Source: CAJXMH01 sp040220135 (lineage in GTDB: Bacteria > Bacteroidota > Bacteroidia > Flavobacteriales_E > Vicingaceae). Taken from it: DNA of 64,000 nucleotides. Position 1 is the first letter of the stretch; each line of letters starts with the position of its first letter. The notes below the pieces were generated by a model, which was given only the letters and a program-made list of their open reading frames with translations, searched no databases and had not been told where the DNA came from. The stretch covers positions 310,001-374,000 of the forward strand of contig JAVJTT010000024.1 of the NCBI GenBank assembly GCA_040220135.1, given 5' to 3'. A program made the translations under genes and the position numbers. Below are positions 52,717-60,569 of the stretch, piece after piece.

Positions 52717-55700
52717 ATGCCAGATTTTTCGCACTTACATTGTCATTCTCAATATTCTTTGCTAGATGGGGCTGCCCCAATTGCAGCTATGATGGACAAA
52801 GCGAAACAGGATAATATGAAGGCCGTGGCTTTAACCGACCATGGAAATATGTTTGGCGCTTTTCAATTTGTAGCTGAAGCCAACAAAAGAAACATTACCC
52901 CCATAGTCGGTTGTGAGTTTTATTTGGTGGAAGATCGCTTTCAAAAAGAATTTACTGGAGGCAAAAGAGACAAGCGTTACCATCAATTGCTCCTAGCCAA
53001 AAATCAAAAGGGCTATGAAAATCTTTCTAAACTCTGTTCTTTAGGATACATTGACGGACTATACTCCAAGTTTCCGCGGATAGATTTAGACCTTTTAAAG
53101 CAATACAAAGAAGGGCTAATTGCCACCACTTGTTGCATTGCTTCTGTGATTCAGCAAGCCATCCTTTTTAAAAGTGAAGAAGAGGCGGAAAAGACCTTTA
53201 AGCAGTGGTTTGAGCTTTTTGGTGACGATTATTACATCGAATTACAGCGACATGGTTTAGGCGAAATTGACGGGACCGGAAAAACCCAAGAGGATGTCAA
53301 TCAGGTGTTGATGAAGTGGTCGGAAAAGTACGACGTACCCATGATTGCCACTAACGACTCCCATTATGTAGATGAAGACGACTGGACCGCCCACGACATT
53401 TTACTTTGCATCAATACCGGAGACAAGATCAGTACGCCTAAAGGAAATGGTAAGGGCTTCCGTTTTGGCTTTCCCAACAGCAATTTCTTCTTTAAAACTC
53501 AGGCGGAAATGAATGCGCTTTTTAAAGACATTCCTCAAGCTATCGACAATACCAACTTAATTGTAGACAAGATCAATCCGCCAAAGCTAGAGCGTGATAT
53601 CCTATTACCTAATTACACCTTACCGGAAAAATTTAAGGATCAAGACGATTACTTGCGCTATTTAACCTTTGAAGGCGCAAAGAAACGCTATGGTACCATC
53701 ACCGCAGAGATTGAAGAGCGGTTGAACTATGAACTGAAGGTGATTAAAGACATGGGCTTTCCCGGTTACTTCCTAATTGTTCAAGATTTTACCACCGTGG
53801 CCCGTCAGGTTGGCGTTTCTGTTGGGCCGGGTAGAGGTTCCGCCGCCGGTTCTGCAGTAGCATATTGTGTGGGTATTACCAACATTGATCCCATTAAATA
53901 CAACCTCCTTTTCGAGCGATTTTTAAACCCGGAACGGGTGTCCATGCCTGATATTGACATTGACTTTGACGATGACGGTCGCTCGAAGATCATTGACTAT
54001 GTGGTAGATAAATACGGCAAAAATCAAGTGGCGCAGATTATTACTTATGGCTCGATGGCGGCAAAATCATCTATTCGTGATGTTGGAAGAGTCTTAGACT
54101 TGCCTTTGCCCGAAGTTGACAAAGTGGCCAAAATGGTACCCGGGCTTTCATTGGACAAATTGTTTGGTCTAGAAGAGAAAGAACTGAAAGGAAAGCTCAA
54201 CAACGATGAATACGCACAGGCACTTGAAATAAGAAAGTTAACCGAGAAAGATGACCTTACCGCAAAGACCATTAGTCAGGCGAGAACTTTAGAGGGTTCG
54301 GTGCGAAACACCGGAGTTCACGCCTGCGGTATCATTATTTCGCCCGACGACATTACGAACTACGTGCCGGTTTGTACTTCAAAAGATTCAGACCTGCTGC
54401 TAACCCAATTTGACAATAAAGTAGTTGAAGATGCTGGTTTGTTAAAGATGGACTTTTTGGGCTTGAAAACCTTGACCATCATCCGCGATGCGATTGAATT
54501 GATCAAAGAGAACCACGGGGTAGAAATTGACCCGGATGAGATTCCGCTTGACGATGAAAAAACCTACGAACTTTACCAAAGAGGAGAGACCAATGGAACC
54601 TTCCAGTTTGAGTCGGGCGGAATGCAGAAACACCTCAAGAACTTAAAGCCCTCTAATATTGAAGATCTAATTGCCATGAACGCCCTTTTCCGTCCGGGGC
54701 CCATGCAATTTATCGACCTTTTTATTTCCCGTAAACGCGGGGAAGTAGAGGTTGAGTATCCTCATGATCTGTTAAAAGACATTTTGTCAAACACTTATGG
54801 CATTATGGTGTATCAAGAGCAGATCATGCAAGCGGCACAAATTATGGCGGGCTATTCCCTAGGAGAAGCGGACATTCTGCGGCGAGCCATGGGTAAAAAG
54901 AAAATGGATGTGATGCAGGAGCAAAAGGTGAAGTTTGTAGACGGAGCCAAGGAATTGCATAATGTAGAGAAGAAGAAAGCCGAAGAGGTGTTTGACATCA
55001 TGCTCAAGTTTGCCGCCTACGGATTTAACCGTTCGCACTCTGCCGCTTATTCGGTGGTGGCTTTCCAAACGGGATACCTAAAGGCCAATTATGCCGAAGA
55101 ATACATGGCGGCGGTGATGACTAACAACATGAACGACATTAAGAAGATTACCTTCTTCATGGAAGAGTGTCGTAGAATGGGGGTGAAAGTCTTGGGGCCG
55201 GATGTGAATGAGAGTGAGTACAAGTTTACCGTGAATAAGAACAAAGAGATCCGATTCGGATTGGGTGCCTTGAAGGGAGCAGGTGAGGCAGCAGTAGGCG
55301 CCATTGTAAAAGAGCGAAAAGAAAACGGGCAGTACACCAATATTTTTGACTTGACCAAGCGAATTGACCTAAAGACAGCCAGTAAAAAAACCTTAGAAAG
55401 TTTGGCCTTGGCCGGCGGTTTCGATTCATTTAAAGAAGTTCATCGCGCGCAATATTTTTATGCAGAAAATGAAGGAGAAGCGGCTTTTTTAGATAAAGCA
55501 GTGAAATACGGGCAGAACCATCAAGACTCATTGAATTCGGCGCAAGCGAGTTTGTTTGGCGGTGACGCTGCGGTAGAAATTCCCGAACCAAGCGTGCCGG
55601 ACTGTGAACCATGGAGTAGAATGGAGAAACTAAGCCGCGAAAAAGAAGTGGTGGGAATTTATCTTTCCGGTCACCCTTTAGATGACTTTAAATTTGAAGT

Positions 55701-56262
55701 GAAACACTTTTGCAATGCACGGATCAAAGAACTGTCAGTTTTAGAAAACAATGTAAAGCGCAAAGAAATACGGATGGCAGGTATTGTTACTGAAGCTCAA
55801 CATCGTACATCAAAAAATGGAAATCCTTACGGGGTTTTGGTTTTAGAAGGCTATGAAGAAAGCCATCGTTTTATGCTCTTTTCAGACGATTACATTAAGT
55901 TTAAACCTTATTTAACCAAAGATTGGTTTTTATACGTTTGCGGCAAAGTTCAAAAGCGAAAGTGGGGTGATGAATTGGAGTTTAAGATTCACAATATTGA
56001 GTTATTGGCAGAAGTTAGAGATAAGTTGAGCAAGAGCATTAAGCTAAAGATTGATGCCACCGCAGTTGATGAGCAGCTGATCGAGTATTTGCAAGTATTG
56101 AAGAAAGAGAAAAATGGAGATTGCCATTTGCAATTTAGTCTGATTGACCGCAAAAGAAAAGAAGTAATTGATTTAAAATCGAGAAGCATAAGAACCAAGC
56201 TAACCAACGAAATGATCGACCAATTTGAGAAACATCCGGCGGTGGATTTTGTCTTGAATTAA
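52717..56262 (+). CDS. dnaE: DNA polymerase III alpha subunit
   Basis: 1181 residues. Replicative polymerase. PHP domain at the start (HLHCHSQYSLLDGA; TDHGNMFG), palm with catalytic Asp residues PDIDIDFDDDGR (about 411-422), FNRSHSAAYSVVAFQTGYLK (about 768), a clamp-binding motif QASLFG (about 943), an OB-fold (RMAGIVTEAQHRTSKNGNPY) and the C-terminal tau-binding part. No intein or frameshift seen. Length is close to E. coli DnaE; some flavobacterial DnaE proteins are several hundred residues longer. Confidence 0.96.
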   Translation: MPDFSHLHCHSQYSLLDGAAPIAAMMDKAKQDNMKAVALTDHGNMFGAFQFVAEANKRNITPIVGCEFYLVEDRFQKEFTGGKRDKRYHQLLLAKNQKGYENLSKLCSLGYIDGLYSKFPRIDLDLLKQYKEGLIATTCCIASVIQQAILFKSEEEAEKTFKQWFELFGDDYYIELQRHGLGEIDGTGKTQEDVNQVLMKWSEKYDVPMIATNDSHYVDEDDWTAHDILLCINTGDKISTPKGNGKGFRFGFPNSNFFFKTQAEMNALFKDIPQAIDNTNLIVDKINPPKLERDILLPNYTLPEKFKDQDDYLRYLTFEGAKKRYGTITAEIEERLNYELKVIKDMGFPGYFLIVQDFTTVARQVGVSVGPGRGSAAGSAVAYCVGITNIDPIKYNLLFERFLNPERVSMPDIDIDFDDDGRSKIIDYVVDKYGKNQVAQIITYGSMAAKSSIRDVGRVLDLPLPEVDKVAKMVPGLSLDKLFGLEEKELKGKLNNDEYAQALEIRKLTEKDDLTAKTISQARTLEGSVRNTGVHACGIIISPDDITNYVPVCTSKDSDLLLTQFDNKVVEDAGLLKMDFLGLKTLTIIRDAIELIKENHGVEIDPDEIPLDDEKTYELYQRGETNGTFQFESGGMQKHLKNLKPSNIEDLIAMNALFRPGPMQFIDLFISRKRGEVEVEYPHDLLKDILSNTYGIMVYQEQIMQAAQIMAGYSLGEADILRRAMGKKKMDVMQEQKVKFVDGAKELHNVEKKKAEEVFDIMLKFAAYGFNRSHSAAYSVVAFQTGYLKANYAEEYMAAVMTNNMNDIKKITFFMEECRRMGVKVLGPDVNESEYKFTVNKNKEIRFGLGALKGAGEAAVGAIVKERKENGQYTNIFDLTKRIDLKTASKKTLESLALAGGFDSFKEVHRAQYFYAENEGEAAFLDKAVKYGQNHQDSLNSAQASLFGGDAAVEIPEPSVPDCEPWSRMEKLSREKEVVGIYLSGHPLDDFKFEVKHFCNARIKELSVLENNVKRKEIRMAGIVTEAQHRTSKNGNPYGVLVLEGYEESHRFMLFSDDYIKFKPYLTKDWFLYVCGKVQKRKWGDELEFKIHNIELLAEVRDKLSKSIKLKIDATAVDEQLIEYLQVLKKEKNGDCHLQFSLIDRKRKEVIDLKSRSIRTKLTNEMIDQFEKHPAVDFVLN

Positions 56263-56355
56263 TGACAATTTGGCGTAGAATACTTTTGGAAAGTTTCTTG
56301 TTTAAGAGAATACAAATAAATGAATTCAATTAATCACCTATAAATAATAATTATC

Positions 56356-56676
56356 ATGGCATTAGAAATCACAGATGCAAATTTTGAAGAAGTAGTATTA
56401 AATTCAGATAAACCAGTTTTAGTAGACTTTTGGGCTGAATGGTGCGGACCGTGTAGAATGGTAGGGCCAGTAGTTGAAGAGTTAAGCAACGACTACGAAG
56501 GAAAAGCAGTAGTAGGAAAAGTGAATGTAGATCACAATCCTGAAATTTCTGCCAAGTATGGCATTCGAAACATTCCAACTGTACTTTTCTTTAAAGGGGG
56601 AGAAGTAGTTGACAAGCAAGTTGGAGCTGCACCCAAAACGGCTTATGCTGGAAAATTAGATGCTCAAATGGCTTAG
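56356..56676 (+). CDS. trxA: thioredoxin
   Basis: 106 residues, standard length. Active site WCGPC (Cys 30 and 33), DFWAEWCGPCRMVGPV, KVNVDHNPEISAKYGI, and the cis-Pro loop NIPTVLFFKGGE. Cytoplasmic disulfide reductant that also serves MsrA and MsrB. Followed by a strong terminator. Confidence 0.96.
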   Translation: MALEITDANFEEVVLNSDKPVLVDFWAEWCGPCRMVGPVVEELSNDYEGKAVVGKVNVDHNPEISAKYGIRNIPTVLFFKGGEVVDKQVGAAPKTAYAGKLDAQMA

Positions 56677-56736
56677 TTTCGCTTTCGGCGAGATGAAAGA
56701 TAAGAGCAAAAAGTCGAAAGCCTAAAGCTTAAGACC

Positions 56737-56790
56737 AAAAAAACTCATTATAAAAATCTTTAATCGGATTATTTATAATGAGTTTTTTTA
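56737..56790 (+). terminator. terminator after trxA
   Basis: AAAAAAACTCATTATA (56737-56752) pairs with TATAATGAGTTTTTTT (56774-56789), a 16-bp AT-rich stem ending in a T-run. Loop of about 21 nt. Confidence 0.8.
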
Positions 56791-56998
56791 TAGAGTATTC
56801 GGAAAGTTAGCTAAGCAAGTGTTCTAAGAAGCATCTAATGATTTTTAAAGGATGACCATTTTCATAATTTAAGTTTGAAACGAACTAAATGGGGTTAATG
56901 ATTGAAGAAGCTCTTTCGATTGATTCGGAAGAGATCACTGAAATCATCGCCATTTAGGAGAGGAAGACTTTAATTAGGAACAGGTCTAGATTTTTTTG
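56791..56998. other. gene-free spacer
   Basis: No convincing gene. The only in-frame ATG stretch (56890-56958) encodes 22 residues (MGLMIEEALSIDSEEITEI and on) and has no supporting context. AT-rich. It leads into the long inverted repeat at 56999-57072, and the spacer from there to 57200 is likewise empty. Confidence 0.5.
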
Positions 56999-57072
56999 TT
57001 TACTTTTTTCACCTTGCCTATGCCGAAAGTAACAATTCGGCTACTGCAGGCAGGTCAATGGAAAAAAGTAAA
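56999..57072. repeat. 74-bp long imperfect palindrome (hairpin element)
   Basis: Outer arms TTTACTTTTTT (56999-57009) and AAAAAAGTAAA (57062-57072) are exact inverses. Inside are ACCTTGCCT against AGGCAGGT and an inner GCCGAA (57022-57027) against TTCGGC (57036-57041). Long nested palindromes of this kind are scattered in Bacteroidota genomes. It may fold as a large hairpin in RNA or be a mobile repeat relic. Confidence 0.65.
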
Positions 57073-57200
57073 AATAGCACATTGAAAACTAAATAGTTGA
57101 GCTATTTCTGATAAGTCTAATTCAGTGAACGAATATTAAATGGTTTTTTAATAGGGTTATTATCTTATAGACTATAACTTTAATTCTTAATCTTGTTTCT

Positions 57201-58121
57201 ATGGCTTCCATTAACCGAAAAGAACTTCAAGCATACACCCACTTAGAACTTTTAGCAAAGCAAGTGGTAGAGGGCTTTATTACTGGTTTGCATAAGAGTC
57301 CTTTTCATGGCTTTTCGGTAGAATTTGCCGAGCATCGCTTGTACAATACAGGAGAGTCTACCCGTCATTTAGATTGGAAGCTCTACGCCAAAACGGATAA
57401 GCTTTTTGTGAAGCGTTATGAGGAAGAAACCAATTTGCGTTGTCGCATAGTTTTAGATGTTTCCTCTTCCATGTATTTTCCTGAAGAAAGAGAAAAGGGA
57501 CAGCTCAATAAAATGGATTTTTCCATCTATGCTGCCGCTGCTTTAGTTGAATTGTTAAAGAAACAGAGAGATGCATACGGTTTAAGCACCTTTAGCAATT
57601 CCATTGAAACCCATACCCAAGCCAAATCCAATGCGGCTCATCTGCGCTTGGTTTATGCCGAATTGGAGAAACTTTTGAATCAGCAATCTTCTGGTAAACA
57701 GACTTCAGCAGTAGAATCTTTGCACCACATTGCGGAAATGATTCACAAACGCTCTTTGATCATCATTTTTAGTGATATGATGGACAATTCAGAACGGGAA
57801 GAAGAATTGCTTTCTGCCTTGCAGCACATGAAACACAACAAGCATGAAGTCATTTTATTTCATGTGGTAGATCAAGCCAAAGAGTTGGATTTTGAGTTTG
57901 AAAACCGACCCTACCGATTTGTGGATATGGAAAGTGGGGAAGAGGTAAAGCTAAATACCAATGAAGTAAAAGAGCTGTATGTAAAAGAAATGCGCAAGCG
58001 CGAGAAAGAGCTCAAACTAAAATGTGGCCAATACGGTATTGACTTTGTAGAAGCTGATATTGCCAAAGGCTTTCATCAGGTATTATTACCATTTTTAAGT
58101 AAAAGGAAGCGCTTATTCTAA
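57201..58121 (+). CDS. DUF58 protein (second copy)
   Basis: 306 residues. DUF58 opening NRKELQAYTHLELLAKQVVE, then HRLYNTGESTRHLDWKLYAKT, a MIDAS-like DVSSSMYF (about residue 89), HKRSLIIIFSDMMDN and the C-terminal KCGQYGIDFVEADIAK. Related to but not the same as the bat operon DUF58 at 36.5 kb, and without a moxR neighbour. The C-terminal part recurs as a degraded fragment at 59.9 kb. Convergent with ppk2, 4 bp apart. Confidence 0.92.
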   Translation: MASINRKELQAYTHLELLAKQVVEGFITGLHKSPFHGFSVEFAEHRLYNTGESTRHLDWKLYAKTDKLFVKRYEEETNLRCRIVLDVSSSMYFPEEREKGQLNKMDFSIYAAAALVELLKKQRDAYGLSTFSNSIETHTQAKSNAAHLRLVYAELEKLLNQQSSGKQTSAVESLHHIAEMIHKRSLIIIFSDMMDNSEREEELLSALQHMKHNKHEVILFHVVDQAKELDFEFENRPYRFVDMESGEEVKLNTNEVKELYVKEMRKREKELKLKCGQYGIDFVEADIAKGFHQVLLPFLSKRKRLF

Positions 58122-58125
58122 TACT

Positions 58126-58899
58126 TTACTCATAAGGAATCGACTGCAAGAGATGACTAATGGCTTCCAATCTTGCTTCTGATTTTTTATTGGCGCTAAT
58201 GATTTTCCATGGGGAGTGTTTTGTATTAGTCTTCTCAAACATCTTTTCCTTGTAGTGGGTGTATTGCTCCCATAAATCTTGTGCATTTTCATCCACCGGA
58301 CTCATTTTCCATCGCTTGAGAGAGCTTGAACGAATATCTTTAAACCTATCTTCTTGTTCTTGCTTGCTAATGGAGAAATAGAATTTAATTAAATAAGTAC
58401 CGGACTCAATCAACATTTCCTCAAAATCATTGACTTGTGACATGAAAATCCGATATTCTTTGTCTGTGCAAAAGCCATTCACGGGTTCCACAACCGCTCG
58501 ATTGTACCAGCTACGGTCAAAGAAAACCATTTCACCAGGGTTGGGAAACTGATTGATGTAACGTTGAAAAAACCATTGATTGCGTTCATCTTCAGTGGGA
58601 ATGTTCAGCGCCACGATCCTAAACTGTCTAGGGTTAATGTGTTCAGTTATTCTCCGAATTGCTCCTCCTTTTCCGGCAGCATCTCTGCCTTCAAAAATGA
58701 CAATCACTTTTTCGCCACGGTCAATTACCCACTTTTGTAATTTGATCAATTCCTCTTGTTTTTCCTTCAGGGTTTTAACATAACGAGCTTCGTTTAATGC
58801 TTTTTGAAGATTAATTTTTTTGCTTTTCAATAAAGCATACATTCCTATTTTAGAGTTTAGCAACTCTATATCTTCCGGCTTTAAGTCTTCTGCTTTCAT
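58126..58899 (-). CDS. ppk2: polyphosphate kinase 2 (copy A)
   Basis: 257 residues. PPK2 fold with Walker A EGRDAAGKGG (about residues 70-79), the lid, the family signature DRSWYNRAVVEPVNGFC (about 130) and the C-terminal WKIISANKKSEARLEAI. Uses polyphosphate to phosphorylate nucleoside mono- or diphosphates; a class I-like member. Starts 7 bp after the stop of copy B, so the two form one operon. Confidence 0.94.
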   Translation of the reverse strand: MKAEDLKPEDIELLNSKIGMYALLKSKKINLQKALNEARYVKTLKEKQEELIKLQKWVIDRGEKVIVIFEGRDAAGKGGAIRRITEHINPRQFRIVALNIPTEDERNQWFFQRYINQFPNPGEMVFFDRSWYNRAVVEPVNGFCTDKEYRIFMSQVNDFEEMLIESGTYLIKFYFSISKQEQEDRFKDIRSSSLKRWKMSPVDENAQDLWEQYTHYKEKMFEKTNTKHSPWKIISANKKSEARLEAISHLLQSIPYE

Positions 58900-58906
58900 T
58901 GTTCTA

Positions 58907-59761
58907 TCAAATATCTATTTGTATGGCAGCTCTATGGTACCTCATAATTACATTGGGGTCGGGAAGTATTGAAATTTCGGCATCAGACTTTCCTTCATAA
59001 TCGAATTGAGAAAGAACATAGCGCATACTTTCCAGTCGAGCGACTTTTTTATCGTTCGTTTTTACAATAATCCATGGACTAAAATTGGTGTGCGTTTTAC
59101 TAAACATTTGCTCTTTGTAATGCGTGTATTGATCCCACATTTCCTGACCTTTCATGTCAATTGGACTGAATTTCCAAGCTTTCAGCGGGTTGCTTAATCT
59201 GGAGTCAAACCGTTTTTTCTGTTCGTCCTTGGAAATCGAAAACCAGAATTTGATAATTTTTAGATTATCTTCATACAGCAAATGTTCAAACTCCGGTACT
59301 TGCACCATGAATTTATCGTATTGCTCCTTGGAACAAAAGCCCATCACCGGTTCAACTACAGCTCGGTTGTACCAGCTGCGGTCAAAGAACACCATTTCTC
59401 CTGGGTTGGGAAGCACTTTAATGTACCTTCTGAAATACCATTGCCCTTGCTGAACTTTGGTGGGTTTGGTAAGGGCTACAACCCTTGAAGTTCTCGGGTT
59501 TAAATGTTCTTTGAATCGCTTGATAGATCCTCCTTTTCCGGCAGCATCTCTTCCTTCAAATAGCACCGCAACACGCATCTCTTTCTTGGCTATCCAATTT
59601 TGTAGTTTAATGAGTTCTGCTTGAAGCTTGCGCAATTCAGATTCATACTTCAGCTTTTTAATGGTTTTATCAATAGAGATGCCTTCTTTTTTGGCAATTT
59701 TAATGAGCTCTTTCCTGCTGTTGGCTTGACAAAGTTGTTCCTGAGTGAATTTGGTAGACAT
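58907..59761 (-). CDS. ppk2: polyphosphate kinase 2 (copy B)
   Basis: 284 residues from ATG 59759-59761; a TTG at 59788 gives a poorer start. Walker A FEGRDAAGKGGSIKRF, RTSRVVALTKPTKVQQGQW, DRSWYNRAVVEPVMGFCS, then HTNFSPWIIVKTNDKKVARLE. The N-terminal 50 residues (NSRKELIKIAKKEGISIDK) and the C-terminal tail (LPDPNVIMRYHRAAIQIDI) are longer than in copy A. Same reaction family; a different nucleotide preference is possible. Confidence 0.94.
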   Translation of the reverse strand: MSTKFTQEQLCQANSRKELIKIAKKEGISIDKTIKKLKYESELRKLQAELIKLQNWIAKKEMRVAVLFEGRDAAGKGGSIKRFKEHLNPRTSRVVALTKPTKVQQGQWYFRRYIKVLPNPGEMVFFDRSWYNRAVVEPVMGFCSKEQYDKFMVQVPEFEHLLYEDNLKIIKFWFSISKDEQKKRFDSRLSNPLKAWKFSPIDMKGQEMWDQYTHYKEQMFSKTHTNFSPWIIVKTNDKKVARLESMRYVLSQFDYEGKSDAEISILPDPNVIMRYHRAAIQIDI

Positions 59762-59864
59762 GTTTTGGTTTTTGAGTAGGCTTTTCAAAAATGAAACACC
59801 GGCAATTTATGATTTTATTCCATAATGTTAAGACCGATAAGTGCCAATTAGCGGTGGCTCTAAT

Positions 59865-59970
59865 TCTTATACAGAGTTAGAAATAAAGTGTGGTCATGAT
59901 AAAATAAACTTCTTAGAAGCCGATATTTCAAAAGAATTTCAGCTGCCTTTTATAGCAAATGGAAACGTTT
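59865..59970 (+). pseudogene. degraded 3' fragment of a DUF58 gene
   Basis: The reading ELEIKCGHDKINFLEADISK matches ELKLKCGQYGIDFVEADIAK from the end of the DUF58 gene at 57201-58121. Several residues are deleted (HQVL) and the reading frame then drifts. There is no start codon or upstream DUF58 sequence. It sits just upstream of the ppk2 pair and before the DUF1801 gene, mirroring the position of the intact DUF58 gene on the other side of the pair. Confidence 0.7.
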
Positions 59971-59973
59971 GTA

Positions 59974-60399
59974 TTAAAGCCCCAAATTCTCTTTCTCCTT
60001 CACCTTATGATACTGCAAAGTAGCGGCAATGCATTGCTTTACTTCCTTTTCAGGAATGGAGTCATCTAGTTTAAATAAGATGGCTCGATTGTTTTCGTAT
60101 TCAAATAAGTCTCTAAAGATATTTTTGAAGGTAGGCACTAGTTTGCTTGTACATTTAAAGTAGATCGCATATTGATCCGGATTCTTTGCTTTCCAATCGA
60201 TGCGCAAAGTGCTGCCGCTTTTGTTTAAATAGCTTGGTTCGCCCCATTTAAGGGTTTCTTCAAGTTTTTCAATACCCAGTTCTTCAGCACTTTCTAAAAC
60301 CAGTCGTCGTAGGTTTTTCATAAGCGGTTTAATAGAGTCCGGATAGGCTTCGAATTTTGCCTTCACTTTCGGATCTGACTTGAGGCTTAGCTTTGGCAT
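59974..60399 (-). CDS. DUF1801-domain protein
   Basis: 141 residues. DUF1801 fold: KAKFEAYPDSIKPLMKNLRR, then EETLKWGEPSYLNKSGSTLRI, YAIYFKCTSKLV and RAILFKLDDSIPEKEVKQCI. Function unknown; related to the frataxin-like YdhG/YjbR superfamily. Single gene. Confidence 0.9.
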   Translation of the reverse strand: MPKLSLKSDPKVKAKFEAYPDSIKPLMKNLRRLVLESAEELGIEKLEETLKWGEPSYLNKSGSTLRIDWKAKNPDQYAIYFKCTSKLVPTFKNIFRDLFEYENNRAILFKLDDSIPEKEVKQCIAATLQYHKVKEKENLGL

Positions 60400-60569
60400 G
60401 GGACTAAGGTAGAAGAATTTTAATCGACTCGCTCCTAATTGAAGAAACTTTATTTTAAAGATACTTAGAGCCTATCAAGAGGAAAACGGTTTGGTTTTAA
60501 ATTTCCAAGCATTTCTTGCTGCTTACTGATTACTAAAACTTTTACTCAGTAAGTTTGTGATGCTCACCC

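Noticed and set aside
52717..56262. Intein or frameshift in dnaE
   Set aside because: All domains follow in order with no inserted splicing or homing motifs.
56890..56958. A 22-codon frame in the spacer after trxA
   Set aside because: Too short, no family resemblance and no clear promoter or neighbour relation.
59841..60023. A 60-codon frame as a small gene
   Set aside because: Only its middle resembles a known protein (the DUF58 C-terminus), with deletions and no start or family context; treated as a gene fragment.
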